Below, in pieces: positions 52,636 through 61,611 of a DNA stretch of 64,000 nt. A program made the translations under genes and the position numbers. The DNA is taken from NCBI GenBank assembly GCA_943912755.1, contig CALTWF010000007.1, positions 1 to 64,000 of the forward strand. The letters run 5' to 3'. Each line of letters opens with the position of its first letter. The first letter of the stretch is position 1. This DNA is from an uncultured Pseudomonas sp. Its GTDB lineage: Bacteria > Pseudomonadota > Gammaproteobacteria > Pseudomonadales > Pseudomonadaceae. The notes below the pieces were generated by a model. It was not told the origin of the DNA. It saw only the letters and a list, made by a program, of their open reading frames with translations, and searched no databases.

Positions 52636-53471
52636 ACGAAACTGGCCAGGCAGCGCGACACCATGCCCCGCCGCCAGACCAGCCAGGTGCGCAGATAGCG
52701 GAAGCGCTCCGACAGCGGCCAGACGCTGACCGTGCTGCAGCCCGGCATGCTGTCGAGCATGCTGCGCGGCATCAGCGCCAGGCCGGCGCCGGCGCTGACG
52801 CAGGCGAGCATGCCGTGGTAGGACTCCATTTCGAGGATCTTGCCCGGCACCGCCGCGTCCGCGGCGAACCAGCTTTCGAAGTGATGGCGGTACGAGCAGT
52901 TGGCGCGGAAGGCGTAGATGGTCGAGCCGTTGACCTCGGCGGCGCGGCTGATGGGCGGGTGGTTCAACGGCGCGATCAGCACCATTTCCTCGGTAAACAC
53001 CGGCACCCCTTCCAGCGCCGGGTGCAACACCGGCCCGTCGACGAAGGCGGCGCTCAGGCGCCCGGCCAGCACGCCGTCGATCATCGCCCCCGAGGGGCCG
53101 GTGCTGAGGTCCAGCTCGACCTTGGCGTAGAGCTGGTTATAGGCCGCCAGCACGGCAGGAATGCGCACCGCCGCCGTGCTTTCCAGCGAGCCGAGGGCGA
53201 AGGCGCCCTGGGGCTCGTCGCCGGCCACGGTCTGCCGCGCCTCGGCCACCAGGTCGAGAATGCGCCTCACATAGTCGAGGAAGTTCCACCCGGCCGGCGA
53301 CAGGCGCAGGCGGCTTTTCTCGCGGATGAACAGTTCGGCACCCAGTTCTTCCTCCAGTTGTCGGATTCTCGTGGTCAGGTTCGACGGCACCCGATGAATG
53401 TGCTGGGCCGCCGCACTGATGCTGCCCTGCTCTGCCACGGCCTTGAACATCTCCAGCTGGACCAGATCCAT
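52566..53471 (-). CDS. LysR-family transcriptional regulator
   Basis: A 301-aa LysR protein with an N-terminal HTH (about 1-60, MDLVQLEMFKAVAEQGSISA) and an effector domain (about 90-290). It is divergent from the Sad-like aldehyde dehydrogenase at 53578 with 106 bp between the starts, and that gene is its probable target. Its end overlaps the convergent TetR gene by 70 bp, so both C-termini use the same DNA. The effector is unknown. Confidence 0.9.
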   Translation of the reverse strand: MDLVQLEMFKAVAEQGSISAAAQHIHRVPSNLTTRIRQLEEELGAELFIREKSRLRLSPAGWNFLDYVRRILDLVAEARQTVAGDEPQGAFALGSLESTAAVRIPAVLAAYNQLYAKVELDLSTGPSGAMIDGVLAGRLSAAFVDGPVLHPALEGVPVFTEEMVLIAPLNHPPISRAAEVNGSTIYAFRANCSYRHHFESWFAADAAVPGKILEMESYHGMLACVSAGAGLALMPRSMLDSMPGCSTVSVWPLSERFRYLRTWLVWRRGMVSRCLASFVQLLRERGDVAAEDDPSSKRNAS

Positions 53472-53577
53472 AGAGTCATTCTCTCTGCGTGAATGTTTCG
53501 CTCAGTATTATTCAGTTTCTGCGAAACATACAACGCAGTAGGCTCCACCTCATACACCGTCCACGAGAACGCCAAAA

Positions 53578-54969
53578 ATGACCGTGATCAGCCACCAGAC
53601 CCATGCCTTGTCGATCAACCCTGCCAACGGCGAGCAGATCGGCCACTACGCCTACGAAGATGACGCCGCCCTCGACGCCGCCCTGGCCCGTGCCGCAGCC
53701 GGCTATGCGGTATGGCGCCGTACGCCACTGGACAGCCGCGTCAGCCAGTTGCGCGCCCTGGGTGCCGCGCTGCGCGACAACGCCGAAGCCATGGCGCTGA
53801 TGATCACCGACGAAATGGGCAAACCGATCGCCCAGGCCCGTGGCGAAATCGAGAAATGCGCCCAGCTCTGCGACTGGTACGCCGAAGCCGGCCCGGCCAT
53901 GCTCGCCCCCGAGCCGGCCCCGGTACCGGTGGGCAAGGCGCGTATCGAATACCGTCCGCTCGGCCCGCTGCTGGCGGTGATGCCGTGGAACTTCCCGATC
54001 TGGCAGGTACTGCGCGGCGCCGTGCCGGCCTTGCTGGCCGGCAACACCTACGTGCTCAAGCACGCACCGAACGTGATGGGCAGCGCCTACCTGCTGCTGG
54101 ATGCGTTCAAGCGCGCCGGCTTCCCCGAGGGCGTGTTCGAGGTGATCAACGTCACTCCTGATGGCGTGTCCAAGGCCATCGCCGACCCGCGTATCGCCGC
54201 CGTGACCCTGACCGGCAGCGTGCGCGCCGGTACCGCCATCGGCGCCCAGGCCGGTGCCGCGCTGAAGAAATGTGTGCTGGAACTGGGCGGCTCCGACCCG
54301 TTCATCGTGCTCAACGACGCCGACCTCGACGAAGCGGTGAAAGCTGCGGTCATCGGTCGCTACCAGAACACCGGCCAGGTCTGCGCCGCGGCCAAGCGCC
54401 TGATCGTCGAGGCTGGTGTAGTCGAGGCTTTCACCGAGAAATTCGTCGCCCTGACCCGCGAACTGGTGATGGGTGCCCCGCGCAATGCCGACACCTATAT
54501 CGGCCCGATGGCCCGCTTCGACCTGCGCGACGAGCTGGATGGCCAGGTCCAGGCGACCCTGGCCGAAGGCGCCACCTTGCTGCTCGGTGGTGGCAAGGCC
54601 GACGGCGAAGGCAACTACTACCTGCCGACCGTGCTGGCCGATGTCACCGACCAGATGACCTCGTTCAAGCAGGAGCTGTTCGGCCCGGTGGCCTCGATCA
54701 TCACCGCCCGCGATGCCCGGCATGCCCTGCAACTGGCCAACGACAGCGAATTCGGCCTGGCGTCCACGATCTACACCGCTAACGTCGAGCTGGCCGAGCA
54801 ACTGGTGGAAGAGCTGGATACCGGCGGCATCTTCATCAATGGCTACTGCGCCAGCGACCCGCGGGTGACCTTCGGTGGCGTGAAGAAGAGTGGTTTCGGG
54901 CGCGAGCTGTCGCACTTTGGTGTGCGCGAGTTCTGCAATGCGCAGACGGTGTGGCTGGATCGGAACTGA
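53578..54969 (+). CDS. NAD(P)-dependent aldehyde dehydrogenase, Sad/YneI type
   Basis: A 463-aa aldehyde dehydrogenase. The catalytic Glu lies in KKCVLELGGSDPFIVLNDAD, the catalytic Cys in YQNTGQVCAAAKR. SINPANGEQIG at the start and SDPRVTFGGVKKSGFGREL near the end match E. coli Sad (YneI) closely, a succinate-semialdehyde dehydrogenase. It could therefore oxidise the aldehyde made by the ThDP decarboxylase upstream, or a semialdehyde from the aminotransferase cluster. It is controlled, by position, by the divergent LysR gene. Confidence 0.9.
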   Translation: MTVISHQTHALSINPANGEQIGHYAYEDDAALDAALARAAAGYAVWRRTPLDSRVSQLRALGAALRDNAEAMALMITDEMGKPIAQARGEIEKCAQLCDWYAEAGPAMLAPEPAPVPVGKARIEYRPLGPLLAVMPWNFPIWQVLRGAVPALLAGNTYVLKHAPNVMGSAYLLLDAFKRAGFPEGVFEVINVTPDGVSKAIADPRIAAVTLTGSVRAGTAIGAQAGAALKKCVLELGGSDPFIVLNDADLDEAVKAAVIGRYQNTGQVCAAAKRLIVEAGVVEAFTEKFVALTRELVMGAPRNADTYIGPMARFDLRDELDGQVQATLAEGATLLLGGGKADGEGNYYLPTVLADVTDQMTSFKQELFGPVASIITARDARHALQLANDSEFGLASTIYTANVELAEQLVEELDTGGIFINGYCASDPRVTFGGVKKSGFGRELSHFGVREFCNAQTVWLDRN

Positions 54970-54985
54970 GGTAACGCAACCACCG

Positions 54986-55237
54986 GTGGGAGATCATGCA
55001 GACTGGGTTGTAGCTGCTGGCCCCATCGCCGGCAAGCCGGCTCCCACAGGGTCAGCGGTGCATGCAATCCCTGTGGGAGATTCTATGGTGGCAGGCAAGC
55101 AGATTGATGTTGTGACTGCTGGCCTCATCGTCGGCAAGCGGATCGCCGCCCGGCCGACTCCCACAGGGTTCTGGGCCAGCCTCAGTATCTGTGCTCGACG
55201 CGGTCACTGTGGGAGCTGGCTTGCCAGCGATGAGGCC
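54986..55237. repeat. REP cluster with the second 92-bp composite repeat
   Basis: It holds a degenerate unit (54986-55050), the 92-bp unit (55073-55164) that matches 12295-12386 with one difference, and a closing REP copy ending at 55237. It fills the gap between two convergent aldehyde dehydrogenase genes. Confidence 0.9.
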
Positions 55238-55247
55238 GGCACTGACA

Positions 55248-56672
55248 TCACCCCAGGCAACGGGTCACATGCTTGACCGACTGATACGCCGACAAGCCCC
55301 ACGGCCCCAGCTCGCGGCCGATGCCGCTGCCCTTGGTGCCGCCCCATGAGGTTTCGACGAACACCGCCTGGATCGAGTTGATCCAGACATGCCCGACTTC
55401 CAGGGCATCGGCGACCCGCTCGGCGCGCTCAAGGTCAGCACTGACCACCGTGGCCACCAGGCCGAAACGGCTGTCGTTGGCCAGGGCAATGGCTTCTTCC
55501 TCGCTACGGAAACGCTGGCTGCACAGCACCGGGCCGAAGATTTCCTCGCTCCACAGGCGGCTGTGCGCCGGTACGTCGGCGTACAGGGTCGGGCTGACGA
55601 ACCAGCCGGCACGGTCCAGCGGCTTGCCGCCAGCCAGGCATTTCAGGCCCTCTTCCTTCGCCACGGCAAAGTACGCCGCCACCTTGAGCCATTGGCCCTG
55701 GCTGGTCAGCGGGCCCATGTCGACTTCCTCGCTCAGCGGGTTGCCAACGCGCAACTGCTCCAGTGCGACTTGCAGCTTGCCCAGCAAGGCATCGGCGATT
55801 CCGTCCTGGATCAGCAGGCGCGAGGTGGCCGAGCACATCTGCCCGGCGTTCCAGCAGATGCCGGCGACGATCCATTCCACCGCCTGGTCCAGGTCGCAGT
55901 CGTCGAACACCACGATGGCCGACTTGCCGCCCAGCTCCAGGGTCACCGGCCGGCATTGCGCCGAGGCACTGCGCATCACCTGGCTGCCGACGGTGTTGCT
56001 GCCGGTGAACGACAGCTTGTCGAGGCCGTTGTGGTTGCTCAGGGCGATGCCGGTCTCGGCCTTGCCCACCACGATGTTCAGCACGCCCGCCGGCAGGCCC
56101 AATTGCTCGGCGATCTGCCCGTAGCTCTGCTCGATCAGCGGGGTGATCTCCGACGGCTTGAGCACCACGGTGCAACCGGCGGCCAGGGCCGGGGCGAGTT
56201 TCCAGGCGCTGGTCACCAGCGGGAAGTTCCACGGCACGATCAGGCCGACCACGCCTACCGGCTCCAGGCGGGTGCGGGCGCTGAAGCCAGGGGCGGCCAG
56301 GGCCACGCTCGGGTCCTTCTGCGCTTGCTGTTCGATCAGGTCGGCGTAGTAGGCGAAGGTGGCGACGGCGTCGTCCAGGTCGACTTCCGCCTCATGCCGC
56401 GGCTTGCCGTTGTTGCGCATCTGCAGGGCAATCAGTTCCTCGCGGCGCACGCCCAGTTGCTCGGCGAAACCGCGCAGGTAGCCGGCGCGGGTCGCCACGT
56501 CGGTGCTTTTCCATGCCGGCAGGGCCTGGCGTGCAGCGGCCACGGCCTCGTCGACCTGGGCGGCACTGGCCGCCAGCAGTTCGGCGAAGGGCTCGCCCAG
56601 GGACGGATCGAAGACCTTGATGCAGTCGGCAGTGGCGCCATCCACCCAGCGGCCGGCGATGTAATGAGTCAT
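55248..56672 (-). CDS. Aldehyde dehydrogenase, betaine-aldehyde/aminoaldehyde type
   Basis: A 474-aa aldehyde dehydrogenase. VPWNFPLVTSAWKLAPALAA is the cofactor cleft, the catalytic Glu lies in RPVTLELGGKSAIVVFDDCD and the Cys in CWNAGQMCSATSRLL. FVETSWGGTKGSGIGRELGP is the end motif of BetB-like enzymes. It lies 12 bp after the NCS1 permease gene, so the two are probably co-transcribed. The likely substrate is an amino- or semialdehyde, not identified. Confidence 0.88.
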   Translation of the reverse strand: MTHYIAGRWVDGATADCIKVFDPSLGEPFAELLAASAAQVDEAVAAARQALPAWKSTDVATRAGYLRGFAEQLGVRREELIALQMRNNGKPRHEAEVDLDDAVATFAYYADLIEQQAQKDPSVALAAPGFSARTRLEPVGVVGLIVPWNFPLVTSAWKLAPALAAGCTVVLKPSEITPLIEQSYGQIAEQLGLPAGVLNIVVGKAETGIALSNHNGLDKLSFTGSNTVGSQVMRSASAQCRPVTLELGGKSAIVVFDDCDLDQAVEWIVAGICWNAGQMCSATSRLLIQDGIADALLGKLQVALEQLRVGNPLSEEVDMGPLTSQGQWLKVAAYFAVAKEEGLKCLAGGKPLDRAGWFVSPTLYADVPAHSRLWSEEIFGPVLCSQRFRSEEEAIALANDSRFGLVATVVSADLERAERVADALEVGHVWINSIQAVFVETSWGGTKGSGIGRELGPWGLSAYQSVKHVTRCLG

Positions 56673-56684
56673 GTGCAGCTCCAG

Positions 56685-58184
56685 TCAGGCCGTTTCGGCG
56701 TTCGACAGCGGCGCGGACGCCGCCGGTTTGCGGTACACCCAGCGCGGGCCCTGGGGGCCATACACCGCGGCGGGTTCGGGGAACAGGTTGATCAGCGCCA
56801 GGTACAGCACGGCGGCCAGGCCCAGGGTGATCGGCAGGCTGATATCGATGCCGCCGGCCAGTTCGCCCAGGGTGCCGACGAACTGCCCCGGCAGGTTGAC
56901 GAAGCACAGGCCGGTGATCGCGCTGGGGATCCAGGCCCCCATGCCGCGCCAGTTCCAGCCGTGGTTGAACCAGTAGCGGCCACCGCGCTCGCCGCGGGTG
57001 AAGACCTGCAGGTCATCGGCGTGGTAGTAGCCGCGACGGGTGATCAGGCCGAGGATCATGATCACCATCCACGGGCTGGTGCAGGTGATGATCAGCACGG
57101 CGAAGGTCGACACGCTCTGCACCAGGTTGAAGGCAAAACGGCCGATGAAGATGAAGGCGATGGCAGCGACGCCGATCAGCAGGGTCGCCCCGGCGCGGCT
57201 GAGCAGGCGCGGGAACACGCTGGACATGTCCAGGCCGGTGCCGTAAAGCGCCGTGGTGCCGGTGGACATGCCGCCGATCACCGCGATCAGGCACACCGGC
57301 AGGAAGAACCAGGCCGGCGAGATGGCCAGCAGGCCGCCGACGTAGTTGTTCGCCTGGATGTACTCGGGTGCGTTGCTCGCCACCAGGGTCGCGGTGCACA
57401 GGCCGAACAGGAACGGGATCAGGGTGCCGATCTGCGAGGCGATCACCGCCAGCATGATCCGCGCCTTGGGCGTTTGCCGCGGGATGTAGCGCGACCAGTC
57501 GCCGAGGAAGGCGCCGAACGACACCGGGTTGCTCATGGCCAGCAGCGCCGCACCGATGAACGCCGCCCAGAAGCCCGGCTGGCCGAGGTTGACGCTACCG
57601 GCGAAGCCCGCGTCGAACGGCCCGGAGAAGGCGAAGATGCCCAGCAGGAACATCAGGCTCGACGCCCACACGGCGATCTTGTTGACCCACAGCATGAAGC
57701 GGAAGCCGTAGATGCACACGATCAGCACCAGCACGGCGAACAGGCCGTAGGCCAGGCCCAGGGTCAGGTCGGTTTCCGGCAGCCCGGCCAGGCGCTTGGC
57801 GCCGCCGACCAGGGCATCGCCGGAACTCCACACCGACAGCGAGAAGAATGCCACCGCCGTCAGCAGCGACAGGAAAGAGCCGACGATGCGCCCGTGCACG
57901 CCGAAATGCGCGCCGGACGACACCGCGTTGTTGGTGCCGTTGAGCGCGCCGAACAGGCCCATCGGCGAAAGGATCAGCGCGCCGACCGCGACACCCAGCA
58001 GGATCGCCCAGACCCCGGCCTGGAACGACAGGCCGAACAGCACCGGGAAACTGCCCAGTACCGCAGTGGCGAAGGTATTGGCGCCGCCGAAGATCAGGCG
58101 GAACAGGTCCAGGGGGGTGGCATCGCGTTGATGGTCGGGAATCTGTTCGACCCCGTTGGTTTCGATCCCGGAGGATTGGCTCAT
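56685..58184 (-). CDS. NCS1-family permease (cytosine permease/CodB-like)
   Basis: A 499-aa inner-membrane protein with 12 hydrophobic segments. The NCS1 signs are seen in LIFGGANTFATAVLGSFPV near the start and in NPVSFGAFLGDWSRYIPRQT in the middle. NCS1 members take up cytosine, hydantoins, allantoin, uracil or pyridoxine-like compounds by sodium or proton symport. It sits between the NTF2-like gene and an aldehyde dehydrogenase in the same direction, and probably imports the substrate of this cluster. Confidence 0.88.
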   Translation of the reverse strand: MSQSSGIETNGVEQIPDHQRDATPLDLFRLIFGGANTFATAVLGSFPVLFGLSFQAGVWAILLGVAVGALILSPMGLFGALNGTNNAVSSGAHFGVHGRIVGSFLSLLTAVAFFSLSVWSSGDALVGGAKRLAGLPETDLTLGLAYGLFAVLVLIVCIYGFRFMLWVNKIAVWASSLMFLLGIFAFSGPFDAGFAGSVNLGQPGFWAAFIGAALLAMSNPVSFGAFLGDWSRYIPRQTPKARIMLAVIASQIGTLIPFLFGLCTATLVASNAPEYIQANNYVGGLLAISPAWFFLPVCLIAVIGGMSTGTTALYGTGLDMSSVFPRLLSRAGATLLIGVAAIAFIFIGRFAFNLVQSVSTFAVLIITCTSPWMVIMILGLITRRGYYHADDLQVFTRGERGGRYWFNHGWNWRGMGAWIPSAITGLCFVNLPGQFVGTLGELAGGIDISLPITLGLAAVLYLALINLFPEPAAVYGPQGPRWVYRKPAASAPLSNAETA

Positions 58185-58256
58185 GATGGTGCTCCAGCGC
58201 CTGTCGTGATTGTTGTTGAGTGCGTTGGCAGTGGCGGCAAGGCCGCCAAAAAGGGA

Positions 58257-58673
58257 TCAGCTATCGCTCAGTGCCGACAGGTGCTCATGACAGGCCAGCC
58301 AGTGCTCGCCGTGCAGGCGGAAGACGATGGTTTCCCGTTCCTGCAACTGAAGCTCTTCGCCGCCGACCCGCAGATGGGTGGCTACGTCATGCATGAAGAT
58401 CGCCACATCGCCCTGCAGGCTGACCTGGCCATTGCTCGACTGGCAGCCAAGCACGGCAAAGCCTTCGGCCTGCCATTGCGCCCACAGCTGTTCATAGGCA
58501 AGGCGCGACATCAGCGGTTGCGGGAGGGTGTGGAAAAGGAAGGTGGCGTCTTCGCTGAAGCAGGCGAAGTAGCGCCCGGTATCGTTGCTGGCGAAGGCCT
58601 CGACCAGGGCGGCGGCGGCCTGCAGCACCTGGGTTTCGCGCGTAAGGATCTGGTTCACGAGTGTGGCACTCAC
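58257..58673 (-). CDS. NTF2-like/SnoaL-fold protein
   Basis: About 138 aa of a cone-shaped NTF2/SnoaL (DUF4440-like) fold, with ALVEAFASNDTGRYFACFSE, then LQERETIVFRLHGEHWLACH near the end. The start is uncertain: GTG codons at 58673 and 58658 and a TTG at 58724 share the frame and none has a clear ribosome site. Such proteins can be isomerases, hydrolases or binding subunits. It lies 72 bp before the NCS1 permease. Confidence 0.7.
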   Translation of the reverse strand: MSATLVNQILTRETQVLQAAAALVEAFASNDTGRYFACFSEDATFLFHTLPQPLMSRLAYEQLWAQWQAEGFAVLGCQSSNGQVSLQGDVAIFMHDVATHLRVGGEELQLQERETIVFRLHGEHWLACHEHLSALSDS

Positions 58674-58789
58674 GGTTTTTGTAGTTGTCGTGAGGGATTC
58701 TGGCGAGGCGCCAGTGCCAGACAAATCGCTGGAGGCAAATAATCAGTTCAGGAATTTCTAAACCAAGTGGCTTTGACAGTTTGGACCTT

Positions 58790-58836
58790 GTGGGAGCGGG
58801 TTTACCGGGACGCCGGACCGGTAAACCCGCTCCCAC
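58790..58836. repeat. Palindromic REP variant
   Basis: GTGGGAGCGGGTTTACCGG and its perfect complement (19-bp arms, 9-base loop) lie between the NTF2-like and aldehyde dehydrogenase genes. It may split the minus-strand cluster into two transcripts. Confidence 0.9.
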
Positions 58837-58887
58837 AGGGTCCGTGTTTCTTGACCGAGATATGTGTATGCGCCAGTAGTCAGCCCT

Positions 58888-60312
58888 TCAATCCGGGCAA
58901 TACCCAAACACCGACTTCACCTCCAGATAATCCTCCAGCCCATGCACGCCCCACTCCCGGCCATTGCCCGACTGCTTGTAGCCACCGAAGGGCGCGCCGT
59001 TGTCGGCCTTGCTGCCGTTGAGGTGAACCATGCCGGTACGTAGCCGCCGCGCTACCGCGCGAGCACGCTCCAGACTGCCGGCGGTGACATAGCCGGACAG
59101 CCCGTAGAGGCTGTCGTTGGCCATGGCGATGGCCTGTTCCTCGCTGTCGTAAGGCATGATCGCCAGCACCGGGCCGAACACCTCTTCACGGGCCAGCGGC
59201 AAATCCGGAGTGATATCGGCGAACACCGTCGGCCGGACAAAGTAACCGCGCTCGATCCCCACCGGCCGCCCGACACCACCACAAACCAGGCGTCCGCCCT
59301 GCTCCACTGCCGCACCGATCATCTGCTGCACCCGTTCGAACTGCGCGGCATTGGCCAGCGGCCCCATGGCGCTGGCAGGCGCGCGGTCATCGAAGCACAC
59401 CGCCTGCGCCACCTCCCGGGCAATCCCGATGGCCCGCTCCTGCAAGGCCCGCGGCACAAGCAGCCGGGTCGGTGCATTGCACGACTGGCCGCTGTTGCGC
59501 AAACAGGCGCTGACGCCGTGGCGAACCGCAACGTCGAAATCCGCATCGGCAAGAATCAGGTTGGCCGATTTGCCGCCCAGCTCCTGGGACACCCGCTTGA
59601 CCGTGTCCGCCGCGGCCTTGGCCACGGCGATGCCGGCCTGGGTCGAGCCGGTGAACGAGACCATGTCGATCCCCGGATGGCGGGCAATGGCGTCGCCGAT
59701 GGTCATGCCGTCGCCATTGACCAGATTGAACACCCCCGCCGGCACCCCGGCGTCATGGAGGATCTGCGCCAGCAGCATGGCCGACAGCGGCGCCCGTTCG
59801 CTGGGCTTGAGCACCAGGGTGCAACCGGCAGCCAGGGCCGGCGCGACCTTGCAGGTAAGCTGGTTGAGCGGCCAGTTCCACGGGGTGATCAGGCCGCACA
59901 CGCCGATCGGCTCGCGGCAGACCAGGGTGGTGCCATGGGCACGGTCGAAGGCGTAGTCGCGCAGCACGTCGTGGGCCCGCTGCAGATGGCCAAGCCCGGC
60001 CGGCACATGGGCCGTGCGCGCCAGGGACAGCGGCGCGCCCATTTCCCGATGCACCAGTTGCGCCAACTCTTCGCTGCGTGCCCGGTAGCCTTCGATGATC
60101 GCCGCGAGCAACGCCAGGCGCTGCTCACGAGTCCACTGTGAGAAGCCGACGAAGGCCCGCTGCGCGGCAGCCACGGCGCGGTCGAGATCGTCTCGGTGGC
60201 CCAGGCTGATACGGCTGAACGGTTGCTCGTCATGGGGATCGATCACCTCCAGGGTCGGCCGCGCCACGGGCGTTTCCCAGCGCCCGTCAATATAGAAGTC
60301 GAGGGCGTTCAT
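58888..60312 (-). CDS. Aldehyde dehydrogenase
   Basis: A 474-aa aldehyde dehydrogenase with VAPALAAGCTLVLKPSERAP, catalytic Glu in VKRVSQELGGKSANLILADA and Cys in LRNSGQSCNAPTRLL. It starts MNALDFYIDGRWETPVARPT at 60312, overlapping the aminotransferase stop by 4 bp (ATGA), so the two are translationally coupled. It should oxidise the semialdehyde formed by that aminotransferase. The exact substrate is unknown. Confidence 0.9.
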   Translation of the reverse strand: MNALDFYIDGRWETPVARPTLEVIDPHDEQPFSRISLGHRDDLDRAVAAAQRAFVGFSQWTREQRLALLAAIIEGYRARSEELAQLVHREMGAPLSLARTAHVPAGLGHLQRAHDVLRDYAFDRAHGTTLVCREPIGVCGLITPWNWPLNQLTCKVAPALAAGCTLVLKPSERAPLSAMLLAQILHDAGVPAGVFNLVNGDGMTIGDAIARHPGIDMVSFTGSTQAGIAVAKAAADTVKRVSQELGGKSANLILADADFDVAVRHGVSACLRNSGQSCNAPTRLLVPRALQERAIGIAREVAQAVCFDDRAPASAMGPLANAAQFERVQQMIGAAVEQGGRLVCGGVGRPVGIERGYFVRPTVFADITPDLPLAREEVFGPVLAIMPYDSEEQAIAMANDSLYGLSGYVTAGSLERARAVARRLRTGMVHLNGSKADNGAPFGGYKQSGNGREWGVHGLEDYLEVKSVFGYCPD

Positions 60313-61595
60313 GCGACCCGCTCCAGTGCCTGGCGCAGGGTATCGAAGATCAGCCCGATCTCCTCGGCCGACACCACCAGCGGCGGCGACAGCACAATGT
60401 TTTCGCCGGAGGCACGCACCAGTACCCCAGCCTCGAAGCAATGCCGTGCCACTTCCGCCGCGCGGCCGTTCAGCTCCACCGCGCAGAGCAGGCCGATGGC
60501 CCGCACGTCACGCACCAGCGGCTGCCCGCGCAACGCCAAAGCCGCACTCTGCCAGACCGGTGCCAGCGCCCGTACATGGGCGTTGATGCCCAGTTCCTCA
60601 TGCACCGCCAGGGTCGCCAGCCCGGCGGCGCAGGCCAGCGGGTGCGCCGAGTAGGTGTAGCCATGCATCAGCTCGATGGCGGTTTCCGGGCCGTGCATGA
60701 AGGCCTCGTACACCGCCGCGCCGACCAGCACGCCGCCCATGGGCACGGCGCCGTTGGTCAGGCCCTTGGCGGTGGTCATCAGGTCCGGGGTCACGCCCAG
60801 GGACTGGGCGGCGAAGCTATCGCCGAGGCGGCCGAAGCCGGTGATCACTTCGTCGAAGATCAGCAGGATGCCGTGCTGGTCGCAGAGCTCGCGCAGGCGT
60901 TGCAGGTAACCCAGCGGCGGCGCGTAGACCCCGCCGGAGCCGGTCACCGGTTCGACGATCACTGCGGCCACGGTGGCCGGGTCGTGGATTTCCAGCAACT
61001 GGACCAAGGCTTCGGCGTAGTGCGCGCCCTGCTCCGGCTGTCCGGCGCTGAAGCGCAGGCTGGCGTCGTAGGGCAGCGGCAGGTGCGCGACATCGCCCAG
61101 CAGCGGGCCGAAGTCGCGCTTCTGCCGGCCGATCCCCGACACCGACAAGCCACCGAAGCCCATGCCGTGGTAACCCTTGGCGCGGCCGATCAGCTTGGTC
61201 CGGCGGCAGTCGCCACGGGCCTGGTGGTAGGCCCGGGCGATCTTCAGGGCGGTGTCCACCGCTTCCGAGCCGGAGTTGGTGAAGAACACCTTGTCCAGCC
61301 CGCGCGGCGCCACCGCCACCAGGGCATCGGCCATGCGCAGGGCGTCCGGGTGACTCATCTTGAACGAGGAAACGAAGTCCAGGCGCCCCGCCGCCTCGCG
61401 GATCGCCTCGACGATGCGCGGCTGGCCATGGCCGGCGTTGACGCACCAGAGGCCAGCCATGGCGTCGAGCACCGGGCGACCTTCTGGGGTGAAGTAGTAC
61501 ATGCCTTCGGCGCGCTCGAACAGCATCGGCTGGCGGGCAAAGTCACGCATCGGGGTAAAGGGGGCCCACAGGCCGGTGTGCAAAGCTTGGGTCAT
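60309..61595 (-). CDS. Class III PLP aminotransferase, omega-amino acid:pyruvate type
   Basis: A 428-aa fold-type I aminotransferase. KVFFTNSGSEAVDTALKIAR binds the PLP phosphate, the Asp lies in ILLIFDEVITGFGRLGDSFA, and the PLP Lys in DLMTTAKGLTNGAVPMGGVL. FTPMRDFARQPMLFERAEGM is typical of beta-alanine/omega-amino acid:pyruvate enzymes. The start at 61595 is the family one. Its stop overlaps the aldehyde dehydrogenase start, and the serine hydrolase gene precedes it by 16 bp. It would convert an omega-amine into a semialdehyde with pyruvate as acceptor. Confidence 0.9.
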   Translation of the reverse strand: MTQALHTGLWAPFTPMRDFARQPMLFERAEGMYYFTPEGRPVLDAMAGLWCVNAGHGQPRIVEAIREAAGRLDFVSSFKMSHPDALRMADALVAVAPRGLDKVFFTNSGSEAVDTALKIARAYHQARGDCRRTKLIGRAKGYHGMGFGGLSVSGIGRQKRDFGPLLGDVAHLPLPYDASLRFSAGQPEQGAHYAEALVQLLEIHDPATVAAVIVEPVTGSGGVYAPPLGYLQRLRELCDQHGILLIFDEVITGFGRLGDSFAAQSLGVTPDLMTTAKGLTNGAVPMGGVLVGAAVYEAFMHGPETAIELMHGYTYSAHPLACAAGLATLAVHEELGINAHVRALAPVWQSAALALRGQPLVRDVRAIGLLCAVELNGRAAEVARHCFEAGVLVRASGENIVLSPPLVVSAEEIGLIFDTLRQALERVA

Positions 61596-61611
61596 GACGA
61601 ATGTCCTTGGT

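Noticed and set aside
55389..58742. A 1117-codon plus-strand frame opposite the aldehyde dehydrogenase, permease and NTF2-like genes
   Set aside because: It is a shadow of three real genes, being rich in Gln, Arg, Gly and Ala and without motifs.
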